In this document: positions 14,017 through 25,568 of the stretch, in pieces
Position numbering within the stretch: position 1 is the stretch's first letter
Layout: every line of letters starts with the position of its first letter
Assembly: GCF_021917145.1 (NCBI RefSeq)
Contig: NC_061075.1
Span: 1,850,215 to 1,914,214 of the forward strand
Source of the DNA: Hypomesus transpacificus
Taxonomy: Eukaryota > Chordata > Actinopteri > Osmeriformes > Osmeridae
Direction: 5' to 3'
Length of the DNA: 64,000 bases
Made by a program: the position numbers and the translations under genes
Notes under the pieces: model-generated
The model's input: only the letters and a program-made list of their open reading frames with translations
Database searches by the model: none
Told to the model about the DNA's origin: nothing

Positions 14017-15756
14017 CTCAGTCCTCTTGTCCTGCCGAGATTCCCAATCCACCCTATTCAAGGGTACATAACTGAGTTTGAATAACACAATAACACACCA
14101 CAGCCCCTCTCCTAGTTTTTTCCTCATATCCGGCTAGTAATGCTACTGCGCAATAAAAGGGAAGACTGCAAATTCTATTGTGTTCTTCGGTGAAAGTATG
14201 GAGATGCTGTGCTCCCTCTCATGCAGATCTAAAATAAGATCCTAGGAGCAATTAGTTGCCTGGCACCACCTGCCTTTATCCGGGGTGCACATACGATCCA
14301 ATGCCATGTACTCCACCCTGATGTTTATTTCATAGTACAGTGTAGAGTGCTGTTGTGTTCGCTCCTATCATTATGAAAAGTTGTTGGCAGAGAGTGTCCC
14401 ACTGAATCACACACAGGGGCAACACCAACTAGGGAATTTGTCAGTAGACTACGAATGGGTGTCCAGGTGTTAGACCAAGTGAACATCTAACAATATATCA
14501 ATTTAGATTCATGTGGGTTAATGTATGACGTCGATTCTGTATCTGACTGATCCAGTGGTATTCCAGAAGTAGCTCATGCTGCAGCTTGTCTCCCCTGTTC
14601 TTCCTACCCTGTAACAAAACAATATCACCCTTAGGTAGTTCTTAATGTGGCAAACAGCTCCACAGATAGATCTTCTTTGGTGCTGCTTTAACGGGATCCC
14701 ACAAACCCACACGCCATCAGTAACGGTCGTTATGGTAATATCCTTAGAAATTCCCATCTAAAGACGTTGCTCGTGCGATTCCCTAGCTCTGTGATCCGGA
14801 TGCGACAGGCTCCACAGTCACAGGCTTGGTTCACCACCAGCCAGCACGCAGCAAGAATGCTCGTCACATCCCGGCTGAGCCAGGCTGGCAGACAAAGAGT
14901 GGGGTCGATCTGCTGTTTGTTCCTCTCTCTGCGAACCTCCTGTGAAGCCTGGTGCCTGAATACTAAGGAGGAGTTAAGCCTCAGATGTGAACCGGTGTGC
15001 TGGTCTCAATCACGTCCCCAGAGGCACGGCGCCCAGGCTAAGTCTGGACTTTATCCATAGATGCCGCCCACCAAGCTAAAGAGTTTCAAATGGGCAGAAT
15101 TACAGGATCAATACTGTGATTAGCAGAGGCCTTGTAGCTATTGTGTGTTGTTGGCAATCCATCACATCAGTGCCAAGCCCGGGGGACACAGCTGTACGTT
15201 TAGGGCTACAGAGAGGGAGATAAGGGACTGGGGGAGACGGAGCTGTTTAAGGAGACATCGGCAGGTGGCTGGATTGTAATATGTAGCGCCAGTGACTCAC
15301 TGCATGTAGAAATACTGTGTGTCTTATGGAACGTTGTAACCTTGACTTTGTATGCAATGATATCTTTGACTCAAACAATGCATGGCTGCTGCTTGGCGAA
15401 ATTAAGCTGTTATAAATTATAAATCATTATGATAATTGTGAATTATAGTAGTGTTTCTGTCTGATCCAGCCAAACACCCATACTGACATCCACAAACCCT
15501 TAACCTCAACTCTTACATTGGGGTTTTTAGGGGACTGTGTAGATGAGGTAATGTCCACATTATCATGAACCAAGGCCCAAGCCAATTACCATTCAGACTT
15601 CTCTCCTTTATTGACAACCACCACAGATAGGTTTATGAAACATTGGTCTCTTGGGTGCAGTAGAGACAAAAAGTGTGCACTTAATCTAAACATAAACTAG
15701 GCCTATAGAGGGGTGTGAAAGGTTATCTGCCTGACCATTGTGGGCTAGTGAGGTTT

Positions 15757-15782
15757 AAAAAAAAATATATATATATATATAT
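15757..15782. repeat. A-run followed by (TA)n
   Basis: Nine A followed by about eight TA/AT units. It is a simple repeat with no flanking element recognised. Confidence 0.9.
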
Positions 15783-16469
15783 CTTTGGTCCATAGAGTTA
15801 TGAGTGTCATTTGAGTATAAATCATCAAATTCAGCTTCTTTGTAAAATATGTGTATTTCTAGCCCAGATGACAAAATTAGTTACTTGGCCCCATCATCTC
15901 TGGGAACAGACTGCACAAGGACTTCCTCATTCCCAGGATTTGGCATCCTAGCTAAATGTGACAGCCAAAAAACAAATAGTTCTCACAAACAACAGCAGAA
16001 AAAAATGGACACTCATGTCCAACACAAAACAGTTTTCCAACCCAACTCAACGGACCTCAAAAAACACATATTTCGCAGGAGGCAGCAGCTTTTAACCCTC
16101 ATTTAAAGTGGCACGGCCCTGTGCTTCCCCATTGCCTCCCCTCCTGCAGTTTAGCTCACTTCAGTCCTCATGCACTTAAAGCCGCTGGCTCTGACTAGCT
16201 GCTGAAATTCATTACTGCATTCCATTACACGGCCAAGCAGTTGGACTGGCCCTGGGATGAGAGGCCAATCAATAGAGTCAGTATCTGCCCCTTCTAATCT
16301 CTGTCGCATGTGTCAGGCCTGCTATCTGTAATAGATCTGTGGGATTAGGAGCTAGTCTTAAGACACTGCGCCGTGCTCCAGGGTCGACCCACTGTGCCGC
16401 CGGCCGGCCGCTCCACCGTGAGCCGAATGGGGAATGCCGACGGTGAGGAGGAGCTCGCTGAGGCGCTGC

Positions 16470-16504
16470 TGGAGAGAGAGAGGGAGGGGAGAGAGAGAGG
16501 GAGA

Positions 16505-16592
<88 letters not shown>

Positions 16593-16764
16593 GGAGAGGG
16601 AGGGAGGGAGGGAGGGAGGGAGGGAGGGAGGGAAGGAAGGAAGGAAGGAAGGAAGGAAGGAAGGAAGGAAGGAAGGAAGGAAGGAAGGAAGGAAGGAAGG
16701 AAGGAAGGAAGGAAGGAAGGAAGGAAGGAAGGAAGGAAGGAAGGAAGGAAGGAAGGAAGGAAGG
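16470..16764. repeat. GA / GGGA / GGAA compound microsatellite
   Basis: About 80 bp of (GA)n from about 16,509 is followed by about nine GGGA units and then by about 33 uninterrupted GGAA units (16,631-16,764). All frames through it on both strands are low-complexity shadows. GGAA is the core of ETS-family binding sites, so a run this long could bind ETS factors. That last point is inference. Confidence 0.95.
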
Positions 16765-17844
16765 GGTACAGGAGGATAAGCACTGGGCCAGGGCAAGGCG
16801 AGAGCCCATGTCATTTCTCTAATCCTCCTGGCATTTATACTTTCACTGGTAGATAATGAAAATGAAAAATAAAATGGAAAACTTCCTTGGCTCCAGTTTT
16901 TAATCTGTTGCATGCTTGAACTCTTTTCCTCCCTGGTAAATGACTGCTGAGTCAGTTGAGACATCTTCAGGTGTGTGAGGCGTCCAGCTCCTGGAGGGTT
17001 TAAACAGCCATCTGGGACACAGGAGGGTTTTAAATATTGTACCCAGACACCTACTTCCATCATGGCCAATAGTGAATTGTTCCTAGGCTGACTGCATGAT
17101 TCGCCACATTAAATGGCATGTCCTCTGATAACCGAAGCTGTAAAACAAATGAACAAGTGTCCACAATTGGGTTTAGGGATATGGTTAGGGATATTAATGT
17201 TGTGTGGACAGTAAGAGTTGTGAGTTTTAATGCTAGACTCAAGACCCTTATTTTACAAGCAAAGTTTATTCTAATCTCCCCATATCCTTGTGCAGGATGT
17301 CTTACTTTCTTATGCATGATGATTGTGCTAGTATTTACTTTACAAGAACAGGCTGCAATACCAGAGCCTTGTTTATAACGGGCTCTGGTATAAAGAAAAT
17401 AACGTGTTTAAAATTAAAAAGTGTCAAACAGTTAGAGAAATATTGTCTTACCAAAACAAACAACTGTAATCTGTGATCTTTGCAGGCTGAGACACTTGTT
17501 CAATACAGACTTAAGATAGAAGAAAGAATTCTGTGTTCCCACATTCTCTCCAACTATTCTCTCACTGCTCAACTATTGATGCCATGTCCAATCAGAGATA
17601 ACTTGCCAGGGCAAAAGCAGCTCATACATGTCTGCAAGGCATGACCAACTGACAGCAGCCAGCTATTAAAAATGAACTGGTCTTTGAGTGTGTTCAGCTA
17701 AATCAGAAATTGACATTGTGGTCATAATCAAGCCTAATGATTAAATTAAAAACTAAACAAATGATACCTTTTGTGGGCAGTTATGGCTTGTGAAAATCTC
17801 AACAGAATTTCACAGAAAACACCCACAAAAAAACAAAAGATATA

Positions 17845-19505
17845 CAGTGCCCTCCAAAAGTATTGGAACAGTGAGGCCAATTCCTTTATTTTTGCTGTAG
17901 ACTGAAAACATTTGGGCTTGACATCAAACGATGAATGTGAAACCAGAGATCAACGTTTCAGCTTTTATTTCCAGGTATTTACATCAGGATCTGATGCACA
18001 AATTAGAAAATATCACCTTTTTGTTCGAACCCACCCATTTGTCACGTGAGCAAAAGTATTGGAACATATGACTGACAGGTGTGTTTTGTTGCCCAGGTGT
18101 GTCCTATTACATACATTATTCAATCAATAAATACCACTGAATGTCTACACTCAGGTTCAGATTGGGTAAGATAGGTTTTGTCTATGCAGACTGTATTCAG
18201 AGGTGAAAACAACATGAAAACCGGAGCGCTGTCTTTGGGTGAAAAACAAGCAATTGTGAGTCTTAGAGAAGATGGAAAATCAATCAGAGCCATTGCAGAA
18301 ACATTGGCCATAGCCAGTACAACCATTTGGAATGTCCTGAAGAAGAAGAAAACTACTGGTGTACTAAGTAACAGACGTCGAACAGGTAGACCAAGGAAAA
18401 CATCAGCAGTTGATGACAGAAACATTGTGAGAGCTGTAAAGAAAGACCCTAAAACAACTGTTAGTGAGATCAGCAACAACCTCCAGATGGCAGGAGTGAA
18501 GGTATCACTATCTACTGTTCGCAGAAGACTTCATGAACAAAAGTACAAGGGCTACACCAGAAGATGCAAACCACTCATTAGCAAGAAGAATAGGAAGGCC
18601 AGGCTGGAATTTGCCAAAAAGTACAGAGATGAACCTCAAAAATTCTGGGACAAAGTTTTATGGACTGATGAGACAAAGATTAACTTTTACCAAAGTGATG
18701 GAAAGGCTAAAGTTTGGAGAAAGAAAGGAACTGCTCATGATCCCAAACACACAAGCTCATCTGTGAAACACGGTGGAGGTAATGTCATGGCTTGGGCTTG
18801 CATGGCTTCTTCTAGGACGGGCTCATTAATCTTCATTGAGGATGTAACACATGATGGCAGCAGCAAAATGAACTCGGAAGTCTACAGAAACATTTTGTCT
18901 GCCAATTTAAGGAAAGATGCAACCAAACTGATTGGCAGAGCCTTCATCATGCAGCAAGATAACGACCCAAAACACACTGCCAAAACAACAAAGGAGTTCA
19001 TCAGGGGCAAGAAATGGAAGGTATTAGACTGGCCAAGTCAATCTCCAGACTTAAACCCTATAGAGCATGCATTTTACCTGCTTAAGAGGAGACTGAAGGG
19101 AGGAACCCCACAAAACAAACAACAACTGAAAGAGGCTGCAGTGAAAGCCTGGGAAAGCATCAAAAAGGAAGAATGCAAAAGTTTGGTGACGTCAATGGGT
19201 CACAGACTTGCTGCAGTTATTGAAAGCAAAGGATTTGCAACTAAATATTAAGTCTTATTCACTTAAATATGTTTTAAGTATATCTGTTCCAATACTTTTG
19301 CTCACATGACAAATGGGTGGATTCAAACAAAATGTGATATTTTCTTAGTTGTGCATCAGATCCTGATGTAAATACCTGGAAATAAAAGCTGAAACGTTGA
19401 TCTCTGGTCTCACGTTCATCATTTGATGTCAAGCCCAAATGTTTTCAGTCTACAGCAAAAATAAAGGAATTCGCCTCACTGTTCCAATACTTTTGGAGGG
19501 CACTG
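17845..19505 (+). mobile_element. complete Tc1-like transposon (1,661 bp)
   Basis: The element begins CAGTGCCCTCC and ends with its reverse complement, flanked on both sides by TA, the Tc1/mariner target duplication. The inverted repeats are long (about 220 bp; 17,845-18,066 and 19,285-19,505). Each contains the word CCAAAAGTATTGGAACA or a close variant at both its outer and inner end, the IR/DR layout of two transposase-binding sites per end. The arms differ at only a few positions by eye. Between them is one uninterrupted transposase frame. This suggests a young, possibly still mobile copy. Similar ends are common in teleost genomes, though I could not match a named family. Confidence 0.95.
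18178..19251 (+). CDS. Tc1/mariner transposase, apparently intact
   Basis: The 357-codon frame encodes a Tc1-family transposase, which cuts and pastes its own element by binding the terminal repeats. The N-terminal paired-like helix-turn-helix region spans about residues 15-125, with a GRPRK basic AT-hook-like motif at 70-74. The DDE catalytic core has Asp164 (in LWTDETK), Asp261 (in QQDNDPKH) and Glu296 (in PDLNPIEH). Asp261 and Glu296 are separated by 34 residues, the DD34E signature of Tc1. A glycine-rich box (KHGGGNVMAW) lies at 198-206. There is no internal stop or frameshift. Translation may start at residue 13 (MKTGALS, position 18,214), which gives the usual length of about 345 aa. 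Whether it is active cannot be told from sequence. Confidence 0.95.
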   Translation: MSMQTVFRGENNMKTGALSLGEKQAIVSLREDGKSIRAIAETLAIASTTIWNVLKKKKTTGVLSNRRRTGRPRKTSAVDDRNIVRAVKKDPKTTVSEISNNLQMAGVKVSLSTVRRRLHEQKYKGYTRRCKPLISKKNRKARLEFAKKYRDEPQKFWDKVLWTDETKINFYQSDGKAKVWRKKGTAHDPKHTSSSVKHGGGNVMAWACMASSRTGSLIFIEDVTHDGSSKMNSEVYRNILSANLRKDATKLIGRAFIMQQDNDPKHTAKTTKEFIRGKKWKVLDWPSQSPDLNPIEHAFYLLKRRLKGGTPQNKQQLKEAAVKAWESIKKEECKSLVTSMGHRLAAVIESKGFATKY

Positions 19506-20806
19506 TATGCACTAACAAGGCTTTTACATCATACAGCTTTGATGCTTGTTACAGCACTGTAGCTTTGATGGTCGACTATACTTCAAACATCATGTACTCA
19601 CCACTGGGCAGGTCATTTAGGATTTGAACCTCTCAAACAGCCTCATTTATACTGTAATAATGTGTGCTTCTACCCATGATGTAACTAGGACTGACTGTGT
19701 GCAGGTGGTTCACAAAACATTTCATAGCACTCGTAATTCCTCATTGATTTTAAATGGAAGTGCCACATCATTGGATGGACATTGTAGATGACTGTAATTA
19801 TTACCTTTTATATTTACCAGGAAATGTGTTTTATGTATAAAAAAAACCAACAACAGTGAAAAACAAGATGCATTTGACTGCTGCGTCTCACAAAGGCTCT
19901 CTGAAACCACCTGACATGAAAACTGTGTCATGGACAAACGTGAGTCCATCAACATGTTTGTCTACCAGCTCCTGAAATACTTAATGACTGCACGAAGTAC
20001 CTAGATGAAGCGATGAAATGAGTCGGATAAATAAATAATGATGTCAGGCAATTAAAATACAGTCCTTTGCTAACCCATTGGTGAAGCGAGAGGCTACAAG
20101 AGGCCTGTCTCTTTGAGTGGGAGATTAGCAGAAGAGAGAATTGCAGTGTGCTATGAGGTACACAAAGCACTTCACTCTCATCACCAACCCTGACACCCCA
20201 ACAAACCTGTCCCTTTTCCTAAACACATTGCAATTAACCTCCTGCCCTTTCGGGTCAGACAGAAGCGGAAAACATACCGGAGTCAAAAAGTCATTTTGGC
20301 AACTCTGATGGCTACGTTGTCCTCATCGCACGACTTGGATCCTGCCCTCCATGTCTGGCCTCAATCCAGTCAATGTTGGATTAATGCATGTATATAACCT
20401 AAGGCGAGGAAAGGCAATTTAGTGGGGAAACTTAAGGACAAAATGAATTACTCCAGTCGTGTTTTGTACAGTGGGAGCTTAAATCAAGGTGAGCGTCGAA
20501 CAGACGTCACAGGTTGTTTATCGCGTGTAACCTTGAACGCGTCCATAAGTGACACCCGAGCTTGGACGTCCTCCACAATTTTCAGGAACCGGACACAGGG
20601 TTTTATTTCTTGTTCATTTTCAAAGTGGTTCAGTTCATTTTTCCATATTGTGTCTTAGACTTAGACGGATATAGTAAATAACATGAAAAGTATGACACTA
20701 TTTACAACCTCCCTGGGAGACAGAGGTCTAAACGGTTGAGCCAGATTCACATTTTCTGACCAGCACACTAGTCACAGTTGGCTTGTGTTGTCTCATTCCT
20801 TCCTTC

Positions 20807-20821
20807 CTTCCCCCCCCCCCC

Positions 20822-20854
<33 letters not shown>

Positions 20855-20872
20855 TCTACCCCCCCCGCCCCC
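20807..20872. repeat. CCTT / poly-C / CT compound repeat
   Basis: C-run of about 12, then (CT)n with a TGTCT interruption and a second C-run. Further C-runs lie at about 21,017 and 21,899. Confidence 0.9.
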
Positions 20873-22019
20873 TCTGCCCTTGGCTCTTCACAGCCTCAGC
20901 CTAAACAAACAGGTGAGAGAGGAGCTGTCACCAGACCGTTTTGATCTGCCACAGTCGCTTATTGTCACCTAGGTTTTAGCAGACGGTGTCACTCGCATGC
21001 TAACCGTGTTGCATTCCCCCCCCCCCTTCACCCGTCAGGGTGGTAGAAGGGCCCAGTCAGCTCCCGTGGAGGTGCTGGGGGCAGTGTTGTTGCGTCAGGG
21101 AAAGGTCTGACACAAGGGGTTCTTGGGCCCAATTCTGGATCCCAGCTCCCGAGGCTTTCTCAGCTGTTGCCGCACAATGCAACTATCTGTAGCTGTGCAG
21201 CTGCTGTCCCAATTCATTCTCTCCGCTTCCTCAAAGCCCGGGGTGTTGAACATTTGTACTTGTTTTTTTTTTTTTCTCCACGAAGGAGGAAGGAAATACT
21301 ACCTCATGTGGAGGCCTGTGAGAAACGAGCCATGGAGCGGTGGTGGAGTTGTCGTTTGTTATTTTTCCACACCAAGAGATGGTAGCTACCAGTGAGTCTG
21401 TCTGCCTCCCAGTCAGAGTGCTCATGTGCAACATTGTGTGTTCATATCCTAAAGAGGTTCATCATCATCAGGTAATCATTTATAATGGCTAATTACGACC
21501 ACTTACCACACGGATCCTCTCAGCCCTTAGCCAGTCAATGTGTCCGACTTTACATGTCCAAGGTTACCTGTCTGTCAGCACCACTCTGGCTGTCTCCACC
21601 CAGCCCAGCCTGGAGAGAGTGGTGGGACAGACCCGGTTAGCCAGCCCTGCTGGAGCTCCCGCTGCTGACAGTAGTAATCATCTCCTCTCTCCCTGAGAGC
21701 TTTAGCTGCCTTCAAGCCTGTGACCCGGGCTACAACAACACACTTTAGACAGGCTTAGAGGGTCCACAGAGGTCCACCCACCGGTCTACTAAATTGCTTC
21801 ATGTGCTTGAAAACGTTAAAACAAAGTGAGGTTCTCAAGGCTACGGTCGGAAATGTGTGCACACCCATGTTACTCCTCTCCCTGCACAACACCCGACCGC
21901 CCCCCCCCCTCCCCTCTCCTCCGTGCTCCATCTTTCATCCATCTTTCATCCCACGTTTTTTGCATCCCTCTCGTCTTTTTGGGTACCTTTCTCTGAATAA
22001 AATAATCACCTAATGACAT

Positions 22020-22185
22020 CCTGTCAGTGGCAGATCACATTAATCTTGACATAAACAGGCCTATCGACAGAGCCATTTTTAATGAAAGGCAGCGGAAAAA
22101 GAAAGCCAGGGCGGCGGTAATTGTTCTAATTTGGATTGGATCGATAGCTTTGGCAGTGTGCAAATCACGCTGCCACACAGGCATA
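22020..22185. other. candidate conserved non-coding element
   Basis: A low-repeat block with TAAT/ATTA cores (ATTAATCTTGACATAAACAG near 22,040; GGTAATTGTTCTAATTTGGA near 22,115). It reads like vertebrate enhancer sequence and lacks plausible coding structure. The call rests on word content only. Confidence 0.2.
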
Positions 22186-24906
22186 CAGAAAGCTGACGAT
22201 GACCAGCGCGGGGGGGGCCACCTGCCACACAAACACTCATTCAACATCCCCCTGGCAGCCTTCAGCCAGGGCTAAGGTGATGCATCCCAGTTCTAGATGT
22301 TTTCTCCAGGTAAAGGCGGCACATCGTTTGTTTGAAGGTTGTTGCCTGTATGTTGGACAATACTTTACAACAGTGTCATAATATGGATTCATAATCGCAC
22401 AGTGATTATTCCAATGTTAATCATACAGTAATATACCACCTCTGACATGGTAGCCAGCCGGAGGAGAAAATGCATTAGACAAGCTTTATTTCCATTTTCG
22501 GGGCCATATTTCATTGGATTTTAGGCCGCCGCAAACCTCAAACCACCACATATTCTGTAAAGCACATATGTTGTTGTATTAACATTTTTTGAATTAAATC
22601 CAATGTTGTGAAGCACTTGGAAGCCCAGAGCAGCAAAACAAGTTAATGTCAGTCACTAATCCAGTTGCAGGTGTTCAGAAGCTGAAGCTCAATTAAACTA
22701 AATTGGGTTTCAGAGATTTATTCAAATTAGTTTAGAATCATGTACACCAAACACACCGGGTGTCAAAATATGCTTACCTGGGCAGAACACGCTTTTTTCT
22801 TTACCACTGTCAGGAGACTCTCATGGAAGAGGTTGAAATAATAATAAATTAACATTTAAAGTAGTTCTTAAAGTAGCGCTGAAACCTGAATGAGAACCTG
22901 AACCTGATCAGGGCCTGCTTTTCCCCAAGACTTAATCAAAGTTTGGATGTGTGGTGACGTGTGCTCCACTGGGTGCAGTCTGGCAAGTTCCCCAGGAGAG
23001 GGACAAGCTAATGAGTGGTTAATATACTATCCTCACTGTAATTAGGCAGCTATTAGATTCTGACTTCATGCAACAGCAATATCTTAAATGCTGAACCCAT
23101 CATAACCACTATCGGGCTCTATTGTGTCAGTCTGTAGAGGGCTGTTCTTAGTGTCTCTGCATGAGTGCGTTTACAGGAACACTGTGAAGAGGGGGGACGT
23201 ATAGCTGTGTTTCCACAGGAAGCACCATGAATCAAACTTTTTACACAGCAAACAGACATAGAGTGGGCACAGGGTCTAAATGAGAGACTAAAAACAGACT
23301 GTGTAGAAACCTAGAAAAAGTCCCTGGTGTTATTTTCTGATTGGTTCAACATCTTGTGTTACTGTTTTTTTCATGTGCTAACAGGAAAGTTTATTCTCAC
23401 ACACTTGGCACCAAGAGACTTCTCTGCTTTTGAAATATGCAGTAGAAGCTTAAAATCATAGTTGTACTATTTAATTACATCCTTATTTTTTAGTAAGGAC
23501 ATTAGACATTTTACAGGTCCGTATTTGCGTGTCATCATATGAATTAGTATAAGAAATATATACTGGTAGAGACTGTGACTGTGGGTCTGTTTCTGGAAGG
23601 GTAGAGAATGGCCAAATCCAGACCCAGGCCTGTGAACAGAGGGGCTGTAATTCAGTCGTAGCGCTGGGTGTGAAGATCCCATCAGAGGAGCTCAAATGGG
23701 GAGCGGAGTACGCCTGTTGATTTAACAAGTGACACTCCTCTCCTTCCTCTCCAAGTCTATCTCCTCTTCACACACATACTTACTCATACACTCACTCACT
23801 CTTACAAACACACATGCATACATAAAACACACACCCACACACCAAGCCAGAACGATATGGGGAAGGTTGATGATACTGAGGAATACAATCTCAGCCATCC
23901 ACAACTGAAGAAATTGCCCGAGCGGCTTTGTATTTACACAGTGGCCCGTTCTTTGATGTTTGGCCTGTAAGAGTTAACTTGAAGGCACAGCTCAGAAGCA
24001 AACATTTCTTAAGAGGAGCTGAAATGATAGATGACTCTGTGCACCCTTTAGAATATCCCCAGTCCTCTGCAGTGCCTCCTTCGGTTCAAGTCTGTTTTCT
24101 GGAACCCTAACGCCATACAAACTGACAGTGTGGCATCCGTTTCTAGTTTGCTTGTGTTGTTTTGCCTGCTTGGTATTTTGACACGATAGTCCTCTCTTTT
24201 TCCCTGCCGAGAGCACAGTTTGCATTAGAGCTGGGTTTGTGACAAGGACACATTCATCATGTACTAAAGTGATGCAAGCTGCTGCAAAACACCCTAAATG
24301 AAAGTGGGCCTGTGAATCGGAGGGATTGAGGGTGAATTGTAGCTGTTTAGGCTCAGAGTCAGGCCCTGCCTCACGGCCAAGTATGTTATCTTGTATATTT
24401 CGATGACATCCTGTTATTGCCCAGGTGGCAATGAGTGAGAGAGCAGGGGAAAGTTGCTGATCCTACAATGCAGTTTATAACTCTGCAACGCCATGAGTAA
24501 ATGATGCAGAAAGGATGTTGCAGGATTCTCTCCATCACAAGGCAGACCCTCTTCCTTCAGGGTGTGTGTAGCAACTCTGGTCATGTCTACCTACCTGCAA
24601 AGGAATCACAGTATTTTCCACAGGTACAGATAGATGGCCATTCTCTTTACGCAGTCGACTTCCTCCCTCTCTCTCTTTTTCCTTCTCTCTTATTTGACGT
24701 GTTTTCTCCCCCAACACACTCTCTAGCGACAGTCCTCCAATCAAGTACTCTGTATTCTCAACACCTGTTTTGGGGGCTGTCTACACCACATTACACTGCT
24801 GGGTAGAGTGTTTACTCATGAAGAATGTGTAACTACGTATGCGCTTAGCTTTTCTTTCAAACCTCATCCTGTGAGGGCATTTCAAACTGAGACTGTGCAT
24901 GTGCCA

Positions 24907-24908
<2 letters not shown>

Positions 24909-24947
<39 letters not shown>

Positions 24948-24978
24948 GTGTGTGTGCGTGTGTGTGTGTGTGTGTGTA
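24909..24978. repeat. (TG)n microsatellite with CG interruptions
   Basis: About 70 bp of TG repeat interrupted by TGCG units about 200 bp beyond the inferred znfx1 3' end. Confidence 0.95.
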
Positions 24979-25164
24979 TGCATGTCTAAAGGGGGAAAAA
25001 CACTCTAAAAACTTTAGATCATAAGATAAATCGTTCAGATTTATTCTATTTGTGCAAGATGAAAGAAAGTGTTTCAAGCTAGCGTTTTTGGCCAGGCCGA
25101 CAACAACACACTACTGCCACCCTCTGGTTTAACACACACATGCAGGATCTCACTGTTGCAATCC

Positions 25165-25170
25165 TTTATT
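25165..25170 (-). terminator. znfx1 polyadenylation signal
   Basis: TTTATT on the plus strand (AATAAA on the minus strand) lies about 400 bp beyond the znfx1 stop codon. It gives a 3' UTR running from 25,568 to roughly 25,140-25,150. Other AATAAA-like words exist nearby, so alternative ends are possible. Confidence 0.5.
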
Positions 25171-25568
25171 CATAATTACACCAAAAAACATTAAAAAGAA
25201 CAATGACAAAAGACACTTACTTGACATTTCACCTGTAAATACCTTGCTGATAGATACAGAGAAAAAAGTTGTTTCATGTGTAATGTCATTGAATATAATT
25301 CTTTTAAAACATTCATTTCAGAAATAAATTATTGTTATAACAAACTACAATTATTAACAGCAAGTCAATGCCAACACAGCAAATTAACCATCTTCTATGA
25401 TATGTTTGATAATAGCTAATAACTGCAATCAATCCATCAACAATCTTAAAGGAGTCTCATTTGACAGCTGACTGGTAATACAGTAACTTACTAGTTGGAG
25501 CTGGAAGACCCGCATGCATACAACAGTTTGCTTATGATGATGTTTCTTCATCTCACATATTTCTCTAT

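Larger units (their letters stand above)
1..17842. other. gene-poor flank, no supported gene
   Basis: I find no coding exon here. The open frames are short, lack recognisable domains and often lie in CT/GA repeats or on both strands of the same repeat. The stretch holds simple repeats, a near-perfect palindrome, a short perfect hairpin and AT-rich blocks that could be regulatory elements; these are listed separately. It may be intergenic or part of a long intron of a neighbouring gene outside the window. Confidence 0.6.
19508..25140. other. intergenic stretch, no supported gene
   Basis: No exon with recognisable coding content was found between the Tc1 element and the 3' end of znfx1. It contains C/CT and TG repeats and some AT-rich blocks that may be non-coding conserved sequence. 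Confidence 0.6.

Noticed and set aside
14767-15060. 97-codon plus-strand frame
   Set aside because: No recognisable domain, no neighbouring exon with matching splice sites, and biased composition typical of chance frames.
16278-17069. Long open frames on both strands (up to 263 codons) over 16.3-17.1 kb
   Set aside because: They are translations of the GA/GGGA/GGAA microsatellite (Ser-Leu, Pro-Ser-Phe-Leu or Arg-Glu repeats), with no domain and equal openness in several frames.
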